From Plasmopara viticola (Eukaryota > Oomycota > Peronosporomycetes > Peronosporales > Peronosporaceae), in NCBI GenBank assembly GCA_001695595.3, contig MBPM02000063.1, forward strand, positions 62,001-126,000: a stretch of 64,000 bases of DNA, given 5' to 3'. The position numbers and the translations under genes are program-made. Below, in pieces: positions 1 through 8,549 of the stretch; position 1 is the stretch's first letter; the number at the start of each line of letters is the position of its first letter. The notes under the pieces were generated by a model. It was not told the DNA's origin. It searched no databases and worked only from the letters and a program-made list of their open reading frames with translations.

Positions 1-2
1 CA

Positions 3-317
3 GCGGTCAAGATTTATGAAGATAATCAAGGCTCGATTGCACTAGCGAAGAATTCGGAAGCTCATACACGAACCAAGCACATCGACATTCGATACCATTT
101 TGTACGTGAAAAGGTTGAAGATGGTCAAGTGATTCTCGAGTACATCTCTACTCTCGACATGCTTGCCGACATAATGACCAAGCCGATTCCTGCGATGCAG
201 TTTTGTGTACTCCGAAGCAAGCTTGGTATACAGAAGGCGAAGGCTGACGAGTCGAGTGGGAGTGTTGTCGAAGATGCTGTAAAAGTAACGCCTCGACCAG
301 CGACTTCATACCGGTAA
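3..317 (+). pseudogene. A0: 3' end of copia RNase H, polyprotein C-terminus (partial)
   Basis: This is the end of a family A polyprotein whose upstream part lies outside the window. The frame opens at base 3 and reads the last RNase H motif ([13 protein letters not shown], then [14 protein letters not shown]), followed by [11 protein letters not shown], which is typical of copia C-termini. The stop TAA is at 315-317. Bases 1-262 repeat 3984-4245 with no difference that I noticed. The last 18 codons fall inside the LTR that starts at 263. It is the first visible unit of the tandem A array. Confidence 0.85.
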
Positions 318-541
318 GTACCGGTATCTGCAATCAGTTGATGACTGACTTAAAGAGCGGGTTCAAGATGGGCAAAAGATCGGTTTCGGGATGGGAAGAT
401 GATTGCGCCCGGATGGTGAGTCATTCTGATTGGCTTAGATAAATCATTGGCTTAGAGGTAGCATGTAGTTGTGAACTAAGGACCATTAATATATTTACTT
501 TGCATTTTGCCATCTTCAGCTCAAGTGACCTTTATTCAATA
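263..541 (+). repeat. Family A LTR (3' LTR of A0 and 5' LTR of A1)
   Basis: This 279-bp LTR starts TGTTG after the purine-rich GAGTGGGAG and ends CAATA directly before the primer-binding site GGTTATGAGCCCA. It contains the polyprotein stop in a perfect inverted repeat (308-327), one copy of the GATGATTGCGCCCGGATGG block, two ATTGGCTTAGA motifs and an A/T-rich TAATATATTTACTTTGCATTTTGCC-type promoter region. It is shared by two adjacent internal regions, which marks a tandem array. Confidence 0.9.
308..327. other. Perfect inverted repeat across the polyprotein stop codon in the A LTR
   Basis: ATACCGGTA and TACCGGTAT are separated by AG. The arms are 9 bp and the repeat spans the TAA stop (315-317). 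The centre GGTAAGT also matches a eukaryotic 5' splice-donor consensus. The same structure recurs near 4291-4310 and 20979-20998, and in D LTRs on the minus strand. In B, E and G LTRs it is imperfect, but (A/G)GTAAGT is kept. Confidence 0.6.
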
Positions 542-545
542 GGTT

Positions 546-2422
546 ATGAGCCCAAGCCCCGCAGACTCTGCCTTCTTCGCCCCGCCTCTGACACCGCCTT
601 CGCCGCCACCATGGACGCCACACCGAGCCGAATCAACAAGTTCGACGGAACGAACTTCCATACGTGGAAGTTCAAGATGCGAATGGTGTTGGAGGAGCGC
701 GACCTCTGGGAAGTTGCGAGCGGGGAGATAAAGCTTGAGCAGCTGAGTAACCCGATGGACCAGTCGACCTTTAAGCGTAAGGCTCGAAAGGCGCTGGCGA
801 TAATCTGTCTTGCAATGGAGGACTCGCAGCTGCCTCTGGTTCGCTCGGCCAAGGATGCGTATGATGCATGGTCAAGATTGGAAGGACACTTCGAGAAGAG
901 GAGCCTGGCAAACAAGCTCTTCCTTCGTCGAAGGTTCTTCAGGACGATGATGGAGGATGGCGACGGTGTGCTAGAGCACATCAACAAGCTCAAGACGTTG
1001 GCCGAGCAGCTTGACGCGGTGGGCGCCCCGGTGAGTGAGGACGACCTGGTAATCACGCTTCTTGGAAGTCTGTGTGATTCGTACCATTTCCTCATCACGG
1101 CGCTGGAGTCGCGCTCGGACACGCTGACATGGGAGCTTGTGACGTCGCGTCTGTTACACGAAGAGATGAAACGCAAGGAACAAGGTGGCGGCGTCGATGG
1201 AGCCGCGCACGGGCAAGGACAAGCGTTTGTGACGTCGGACAACGGACGGCGCAAGGGACGACAAGCGACTGCTAAGGCCAGCAGTGCGTGCCATTACTGT
1301 GGAGAACACGGGCATTGGATCGCCAAGTGCCCCGTGAGAATTCGTGAAAACGCAGATCGACAACGGCCAGCACAGCGTGCAAATATCGCGCAGAGCGAAG
1401 TCGACTCTGGTGATTTTCTCTTCTCGGTTGGTGGAAACTCAAGCACCACCATGTCGAGTTGCGTATGGCTGGTTGACTCGGGTGCAACGCAGCACATGAC
1501 TTTTTCAAGAGAGTTCATGAGAAATTACAAGGAAATTCCTCAGGTGGATGTACATCTCGCAGACGACGGTGTTGTTCAAGCGATCGGGACTGGCGACATT
1601 ATAATGTCTCTGAAGACGGCCCACGGAAACAAGAAGGGCATGCTTCGTGGAGTATGGCATATTCCAAAGCTATCGCGCAATCTTTTCTCTGTTGGACGAT
1701 TTACAAAAGATGTTGGACCAGTCACGTTCGAAGCCGATGGCTGTTTTGCGCAGGCAAAGGGAATGCAGTGGAAGCTTGGAGCCCGCGAGGGCAAAGGGCT
1801 GTTTAAACTGTGTATGACGCCAGTCAGCACCAACGAAGCCAATGTGACAAGCTCGTCGGGATGTCATGGGGACACCACTTCGTACCTCTGGCACCTTCGA
1901 CTTGGGCACATTGGACATAGTGGTCTGGAAACTATCGTCAAGAAAAACTATGGTGTTGGCATTGACCTTGCTTCCGTGAAACAGTGGGAGCTGTGTAATG
2001 GTTGTGCACTTGGCAAACAAACGCGAGTGAGTTTTATGCCAAAGTCGCCTTATCATGCAAAGAAACTGTTGGAAGTAATTCACAGTGATGTGTGTGGACC
2101 TATGCAGTCGACGACTTTTAGCGGCAAGCGGTATTTTGTCACTTTCACCGACGAGTACTCGCACTTTACAACGGTATTTTTGCTGCGAAACAAGTCTGAA
2201 GTTGCCACCAAATTTGCCGAGTTTGTTGCGTTTGCCGAAACTCAGACTGGCAAAGTTGTCAAAGTACTTCGCTGCGATAATGGAGGTGAGTACACATCGG
2301 GTGACATGGCCAAGTTCTGCAAGCGACGTGGTATTTGTAAGAAGACCTGTGCTGACGAATTTGAAGGTTTTCGGATGCCATGCTTTTGTCTCGATTCCGA
2401 AGGAAAAGCGCAGCAAGTTTGA
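546..2422 (+). pseudogene. gag-pol: A1 Gag-protease-integrase (N-terminal two thirds), frameshifted
   Basis: The start ATG at 546 lies in the primer-binding site (MSPSPADSA). A run of four C at 580-583, against five in A2, shifts the frame after about 12 residues. The downstream frame then stays open to 2422. It contains a Gag body with INKFDGTNFHTWKFKM, the zinc knuckle CHYCGEHGHWIAKC, the protease motif VDSGATQH, the integrase HHCC zinc site (HLRLGHIGHSG ... CNGC), and the first two catalytic Asp (HSDVCGP, RCDNGGEY). Then comes the deletion that removes the catalytic Glu and shifts the frame to a stop. Confidence 0.85.
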
Positions 2423-3540
2423 CGCTCGGTCAGTACGCTGTCGATTTCTTGGCTACTCGGAACATGAGAAAGCGTATCGTTTTGAAGAAATAGAAAGTGG
2501 TCGTGTGCTGGTGAGTCGTGACGCAAAGTTTATGGAAGATACTTTTGACAGTGGGAGGAGCAACCGTCGCTACAATGAAGTTGTTGTTCAGGATGATGAT
2601 GAAGCGACCGATCAGGAATCCTCACAGCATGACCAGATGGAATACGAAGCCGAGGAATCTGCGCAGGAAGAAGAGGTTGAGCCTGGCAGTAAGCGTCACC
2701 AACGGACCCAATCGCTCGAAAAAGCAACTGAAGTGCCAAGGTCTAAACGACGAAGTCGATATCAATCACTTGAAGAAATGTCAGCCACAGCGCAAGACTT
2801 TGAGGCTGCGTACGTTGTGGATTCAGTGGGAGAGTTGCCGACCACCTTTAAGTCGGCGATGGAATCCGACGACGCAGCTAAATGGAAGAAGGCATGCGAT
2901 TCGGAAATGGACTCGCTACAAAGAACAAGACATGGACGCTCGTACCACTACCAAAAGGACGCAAGGCAATCGGCAATCGATGGGTGTTTCGTGTCAAGGA
3001 GAATCAAGCCGGCGAAGTCGAGCGATTCAAAGCGCGTTTGGTGGCCAAAGGGTTCTCTCAAAAATTCGGCATTGATTATGAAGAAACGTTTGCACCTGTG
3101 GCCAAGTTTACGTCGATTCGGATTTTACTCAGTCTGGCTGCCAAGTACGGCTCGCACTTCATCAGATGGATGTCAAAACAGCGTTTCTCAACGGCCAGCT
3201 TGACGAAGATATCTACATGACGCAGCCTGACGGCTTTACAGACAAGGCCAACCCAGACTACGTGTGCAAGTTACAGCGGTCACTGTACGGGCTGAAGCAA
3301 TCGCCTCGCATGTGGAACAAAACCATTGACGACTTCATGTTGGGCCTGGACTTCAAGAAGTGTGAATCTGATCACTGCGTGTATGTGAAGCGGGATGGCC
3401 ATGACATGATGTTCGTAGCACTTTACGTCGACGATCTAATTTTGGCCTGCAATGCTAGCAAGATGCTCCAGGAAACCAAGCACGCACTCAGCAAACGATT
3501 CGAGATGACGGATTTCGGGCAACTTCACTTAACACGGTGA
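2343..3540 (+). pseudogene. A1 integrase C-terminus and reverse transcriptase, three frames
   Basis: After the integrase deletion the coding sequence continues in a new frame from about 2343 (VLTNLKVFGCHAF, then KFDARSVRCRFLGYSEHEKAYRF, a copia integrase C-terminal motif). An A-run one base short at 2920-2922 moves it to the frame reading [18 protein letters not shown], and a G-run one base short at 3149-3150 moves it to [11 protein letters not shown] and YVDDLILA, the RT catalytic site. It stops at 3540, just at the second block deletion, after FEMTDFGQL. Confidence 0.85.
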
Positions 3541-3544
3541 AACC

Positions 3545-4300
3545 ATGACCGGTGTGCCATATCGAAATGCTATTGGTTGCCTGATGTATCTTATGGTCGG
3601 TACGCGTCCGGATCTCGCTGCGGCAGTGGGGGTACTCAGCCAATTTGCAGCAGACCCATGTCCGACACACTGGCAAGCGTTAAAAAGAGTCTTCAGGTAT
3701 ATCCAAGGTACAAGGACGCACGGTATTGAATTTCAAGCAGCGAATCATGATCAATTGCAAGGATTTTCGGATGCGGACTGGGCCGGAGATACAATGTCGC
3801 GAAGGAGTACAAGCGGCTACGCCTTTATGATGAGCGGTGGATGTGTCAGCTGGAAGAGCAAGAAACAGCGTACGGTGGCACTGTCGTCTACGGAAGCTGA
3901 ATACATGGCATTGTCAGAGGCTACGCAAGAGGCAATATGGCTCAAGGCGTTTATGTGTGAGCTGGGAGAGATGTCCCCGGATACAGCGGTCAAGATTTAT
4001 GAAGATAATCAAGGCTCGATTGCACTAGCGAAGAATTCGGAAGCTCATACACGAACCAAGCACATCGACATTCGATACCATTTTGTACGTGAAAAGGTTG
4101 AAGATGGTCAAGTGATTCTCGAGTACATCTCTACTCTCGACATGCTTGCCGACATAATGACCAAGCCGATTCCTGCGATGCAGTTTTGTGTACTCCGAAG
4201 CAAGCTTGGTATACAGAAGGCGAAGGCTGACGAGTCGAGTGGGAGTGTTGTCGAAGATGCTGTAAAAGTAACGCCTCGACCAGCGACTTCATACCGGTAA
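3545..4300 (+). pseudogene. A1 RNase H and C-terminus, ending inside the 3' LTR
   Basis: This frame resumes after the RT/RNase H linker deletion at [26 protein letters not shown]. It carries the RNase H residues in [21 protein letters not shown] and [13 protein letters not shown], then the stop at 4298-4300 within the LTR that begins at 4246. The missing linker normally holds the motif after RT ending TxQxxGLKLTK. The block is translatable but uncoupled from RT. Confidence 0.85.
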
Positions 4301-4525
4301 GTACCGGTATCTGCAATCAGTTGATGACTGACTTAAAGAGCGGGTTCAAGATGGGCAAAAGATCGGTTTCGGGATGGGAAGATGATTGCGCCCGGATGGT
4401 GAGTCATTCTGATTGGCTTAGATAAATCATTGGCTTAGAGGTAGCATGTAGTTGTGAACTAAGGACCATTAAATATATTTACTTTGCATTTTGCCATCTT
4501 CAGCTCAAGTGACCTTTATTCAATA
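4246..4525 (+). repeat. Family A LTR shared by A1 (3') and A2 (5')
   Basis: This 280-bp LTR starts TGTTGTCG and ends CAATA. It differs from the 263-541 copy by one extra A in TTAAATATA. A single LTR joins two complete internal regions with no target-site duplication between them, so this is an LTR-int-LTR-int-LTR tandem rather than two independent insertions. Confidence 0.92.
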
Positions 4526-4538
4526 GGTTATGAGCCCA
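4526..4538 (+). other. Primer-binding site for a half-tRNA primer, containing the Gag start codon
   Basis: GGTTATGAGCCCA begins immediately after the LTR. Its complement, TGGGCTCATAACC, is the anticodon stem-loop of eukaryotic initiator tRNA-Met, with anticodon CAU, and not a tRNA 3' end. Drosophila copia and yeast Ty5 are known to prime this way with a cleaved tRNA half. The ATG that pairs with the anticodon is also the Gag start (4530). The same 13 bases follow all 15 LTR/internal junctions in the window. Confidence 0.85.
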
Positions 4539-6407
4539 AGCCCCGCAGACTCTGCCTTCTTCGCCCCCGCCTCTGACACCGCCTTCGCCGCCACCATGGA
4601 CGCCACACCGAGCCGAATCAACAAGTTCGACGGAACGAACTTCCATACGTGGAAGTTCAAGATGCGAATGGTGTTGGAGGAGCGCGACCTCTGGGAAGTT
4701 GCGAGCGGGGAGATAAAGCTTGAGCAGCTGAGTAACCCGATGGACCAGTCGACCTTTAAGCGTAAGGCTCGAAAGGCGCTGGCGATAATCTGTCTTGCAA
4801 TGGAGGACTCGCAGCTGCCTCTGGTTCGCTCGGCCAAGGATGCGTATGATGCATGGTCAAGATTGGAAGGACACTTCGAGAAGAGGAGCCTGGCAAACAA
4901 GCTCTTCCTTCGTCGAAGGTTCTTCAGGACGATGATGGAGGATGGCGACGGTGTGCTAGAGCACATCAACAAGCTCAAGACGTTGGCCGAGCAGCTTGAC
5001 GCGGTGGGCGCCCCGGTGAGTGAGGACGACCTGGTAATCACGCTTCTTGGAAGTCTGTGTGATTCGTACCATTTCCTCATCACGGCGCTGGAGTCGCGCT
5101 CGGACACGCTGACATGGGAGCTTGTGACGTCGCGTCTGTTACACGAAGAGATGAAACGCAAGGAACAAGGTGGCGGCGTCGATGGAGCCGCGCACGGGCA
5201 AGGACAAGCGTTTGTGACGTCGGACAACGGACGGCGCAAGGGACGACAAGCGACTGCTAAGGCCAGCAGTGCGTGCCATTACTGTGGAGAACACGGGCAT
5301 TGGATCGCCAAGTGCCCCGTGAGAATTCGTGAAAACGCAGATCGACAACGGCCAGCACAGCGTGCAAATATCGCGCAGAGCGAAGTCGACTCTGGTGATT
5401 TTCTCTTCTCGGTTGGTGGAAACTCAAGCACCACCATGTCGAGTTGCGTATGGCTGGTTGACTCGGGTGCAACGCAGCACATGACTTTTTCAAGAGAGTT
5501 CATGAGAAATTACAAGGAAATTCCTCAGGTGGATGTACATCTCGCAGACGACGGTGTTGTTCAAGCGATCGGGACTGGCGACATTATAATGTCTCTGAAG
5601 ACGGCCCACGGAAACAAGAAGGGCATGCTTCGTGGAGTATGGCATATTCCAAAGCTATCGCGCAATCTTTTCTCTGTTGGACGATTTACAAAAGATGTTG
5701 GACCAGTCACGTTCGAAGCCGATGGCTGTTTTGCGCAGGCAAAGGGAATGCAGTGGAAGCTTGGAGCCCGCGAGGGCAAAGGGCTGTTTAAACTGTGTAT
5801 GACGCCAGTCAGCACCAACGAAGCCAATGTGACAAGCTCGTCGGGATGTCATGGGGACACCACTTCGTACCTCTGGCACCTTCGACTTGGGCACATTGGA
5901 CATAGTGGTCTGGAAACTATCGTCAAGAAAAACTATGGTGTTGGCATTGACCTTGCTTCCGTGAAACAGTGGGAGCTGTGTAATGGTTGTGCACTTGGCA
6001 AACAAACGCGAGTGAGTTTTATGCCAAAGTCGCCTTATCATGCAAAGAAACTGTTGGAAGTAATTCACAGTGATGTGTGTGGACCTATGCAGTCGACGAC
6101 TTTTAGCGGCAAGCGGTATTTTGTCACTTTCACCGACGAGTACTCGCACTTTACAACGGTATTTTTGCTGCGAAACAAGTCTGAAGTTGCCACCAAATTT
6201 GCCGAGTTTGTTGCGTTTGCCGAAACTCAGACTGGCAAAGTTGTCAAAGTACTTCGCTGCGATAATGGAGGTGAGTACACATCGGGTGACATGGCCAAGT
6301 TCTGCAAGCGACGTGGTATTTGTAAGAAGACCTGTGCTGACGAATTTGAAGGTTTTCGGATGCCATGCTTTTGTCTCGATTCCGAAGGAAAAGCGCAGCA
6401 AGTTTGA
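4530..6407 (+). pseudogene. gag-pol: A2 Gag-protease-integrase (truncated), 625 residues
   Basis: This is one open frame from the PBS ATG. The domains are: Gag from about residue 28 (INKFDGTNFHTWKFKM); a CX2CX4HX4C zinc knuckle at 249-262 (nucleocapsid); an aspartic protease with D311-S-G; an integrase HHCC region; and catalytic Asp 515 (HSDVCGP) and 578 (RCDNGGEY). The third residue, the Glu of NGVAER in relatives, lies in a deleted block of about 72 codons. The last 22 residues are out-of-frame read-through of the integrase C-terminus. The start is fixed because ATG follows the LTR by four bases in every family here. Confidence 0.88.
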
Positions 6408-7037
6408 CGCTCGGTCAGTACGCTGTCGATTTCTTGGCTACTCGGAACATGAGAAAGCGTATCGTTTTGAAGAAATAGAAAGTGGTCGTGTGCTGGTGAG
6501 TCGTGACGCAAAGTTTATGGAAGATACTTTTGACAGTGGGAGGAGCAACCGTCGCTACAATGAAGTTGTTGTTCAGGATGATGATGAAGCGACCGATCAG
6601 GAATCCTCACAGCATGACCAGATGGAATACGAAGCCGAGGAATCTGCGCAGGAAGAAGAGGTTGAGCCTGGCAGTAAGCGTCACCAACGGACCCAATCGC
6701 TCGAAAAAGCAACTGAAGTGCCAAGGTCTAAACGACGAAGTCGATATCAATCACTTGAAGAAATGTCAGCCACAGCGCAAGACTTTGAGGCTGCGTACGT
6801 TGTGGATTCAGTGGGAGAGTTGCCGACCACCTTTAAGTCGGCGATGGAATCCGACGACGCAGCTAAATGGAAGAAGGCATGCGATTCGGAAATGGACTCG
6901 CTACAAAAGAACAAGACATGGACGCTCGTACCACTACCAAAAGGACGCAAGGCAATCGGCAATCGATGGGTGTTTCGTGTCAAGGAGAATCAAGCCGGCG
7001 AAGTCGAGCGATTCAAAGCGCGTTTGGTGGCCAAAGG
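6328..7037 (+). pseudogene. A2 integrase C-terminus and RT N-terminus, interrupted by B insertion
   Basis: The frame reads VLTNLKVFGCHAF, KFDARSVRCRFLGYSEHEKAYRF, an acidic linker, then the RT start [44 protein letters not shown]. It ends at the B insertion. Unlike A1 it has no single-base shift in this stretch, and it joins in frame to 19739 once the insert and one AAAGG are removed. Confidence 0.88.
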
Positions 7038-7318
7038 TGTTAAAAAGGTCGAAGTGAGCACTAGTTGGCAAAATGCAAAGTGAATATATTTAAAAAGGTC
7101 CTTAGTTCACAACTACATGCTACCTCTAAGCCAATGATTTATCTAAGCCAATCAGAACAACTCACCATCCGGGCGCAATCATCTTCCCATCCCGAAACCG
7201 ATCATCTGCCCATCTTGAACCCGCTCCCTCAGTCAGTCATCAACTGATTGCAGATACCAATACTTACTGATATGTAGTCGCTGGTCGAGGCGTATCATCA
7301 CCAGCATCTTCGACAACA
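7038..7318 (-). repeat. B LTR, 3' LTR of the outer B element
   Basis: This LTR is 281 bp. In element orientation it runs TGTTGTCGAAGATGC to TTTTTAACA; one base of the usual CAACA end is altered (TAACA). It carries the last 18 codons of the polyprotein. It is preceded on the plus strand by the target duplication AAAGG. Confidence 0.9.
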
Positions 7319-8268
7319 CTTCCACTCGACTCGGCAACGGCGACGCCTTGTATCCCAAGTCTTGAACGCAGAACATCGAACTGCGCGGATGGAATTGGCT
7401 TCGTCATTATGTCGGCCAGCATGTCTTGCGTAGGGATGTACTCAAGGTTGACTTGGCCGTCCTCAACCTTTTCTCGCACAAAGTGGTAGCGAATGTCGAT
7501 ATGTTTTGTGCGCTTGTGAAATTCTGGATTCTTGGCCAACGCAATAGAACCTTGATTGTCCTCAAATATCTTGACAGACTCATTGGAAGTCATCTCACCA
7601 AGCTCGCATAGAAATACCTTGAGCCAAACCGCTTCTTGAGTGGCTTCTGATAAAGCCATGTACTCCGCCTCTGTTGAGGAAAGCGCCACACTTCGTTGCT
7701 TCTTACTTCGCCAGCTGATGCATCCATTATTAAGTGTAAACGCATAGCCGCTTGTACTTCGGCGAGATTCGATGTCTCCAGCCCAGTCTGCATCCGAATA
7801 CCCAAGTAACTTAGCTGAACCGCAACTTGAAAACTGAAGTCCATGCGTTTCCGTTGCCTTTAAGTATCGCAGAACCCGCTTGAGTGCTTGCCAATGCGTC
7901 GGACACGGATCAGCAGCAAACTGGCTTAGAACTCCCACAGCCGCAGCAAGGTCCGGTCGCGTCGCAACCATAAGATACATTATGCCACCGACACAACTTC
8001 GATAAGGCACATTCTTCATCGTAACTTCATGCTTGCAGCCACCTTCACACATGTTCTTTGTCAGCTTGAGCCCTGCTTCTTGAGGCGTCTTGACCGGCTT
8101 GCTATCTTGCATTCCAAACTTGCTCAGAATTGACTTGAGAAACTTGGTCTGTCGCATCGTGACTCGACCGGATACTTGGTCTTGACCGATTTCCATACCG
8201 AGAAAGTACTTGAGCTCGCCGAGGTCAGTCATCTCAAATCGGTCGCTTAGCGCACGCTTGGTGGAGAC
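7264..8268 (-). pseudogene. Outer B: end of RT, RNase H and C-terminus (3' part of split ORF)
   Basis: It reads [27 protein letters not shown], the linker [40 protein letters not shown], and RNase H ([34 protein letters not shown]), and it ends inside the LTR. It is intact in itself but cut off from its RT by the second B insertion at GAGAC (8264-8268). The open frame extends a few codons into the inner element's LTR. Confidence 0.88.
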
Positions 8269-8549
8269 TGTTGAAAAGGTCGAAGTGAGCACTAGTTGGC
8301 AAAATGCAAAGTGAATATATTTAAAAAGGTCCTTAGTTCACAACTACATGCTACCTCTAAGCCAATGATTTATCTAAGCCAATCAGAACAACTCACCATC
8401 CGGGCGCAATCATCTTCCCATCCCGAAACCGATCATTTGCCCATCTTGAACCCGCTCCCTCAGTCAGTCATCAACTGATTGCAGATACCAATACTTACTG
8501 ATATGTAGTCGCTGGTCGAGGCGTATCATCACCAGCATCTTCAACAACA
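8269..8549 (-). repeat. B LTR, 3' LTR of the inner B element
   Basis: This LTR is 281 bp, TGTTG...CAACA in both directions. It begins TGTTGTTGAAGATGCTGG in element orientation, after the purine tract GTCGAGTGGGAG, and encodes the C-terminal [18 protein letters not shown]. Confidence 0.92.

Larger units (their letters stand above)
263..4525 (+). mobile_element. A1: defective Ty1/copia retrotransposon, unit of a tandem array
   Basis: The element is LTR (263-541), internal (542-4245) and LTR (4246-4525). Its internal region is 3704 bp, three 1-nt deletions shorter than A2 (3707 bp after removing nested B). Both A copies lack the same two blocks. One runs from the integrase catalytic Glu to the integrase C-terminus (about 72 codons), and the other links RT to RNase H (about 60 codons). 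A1 therefore cannot encode its own full machinery. Confidence 0.9.

Noticed and set aside
1670..2416. 248-residue minus-strand open frame, repeated at 5655-6401
   Set aside because: It is antisense to the A integrase, which has clear motifs and family homologues. It repeats only because the element repeats, and its sequence shows no recognisable domain.
7065..7247. 60-residue frame repeated at 8296, 12656, 16072 and 19480
   Set aside because: It lies antisense within the B LTR, so the repetition is LTR copy number and not a small gene family.
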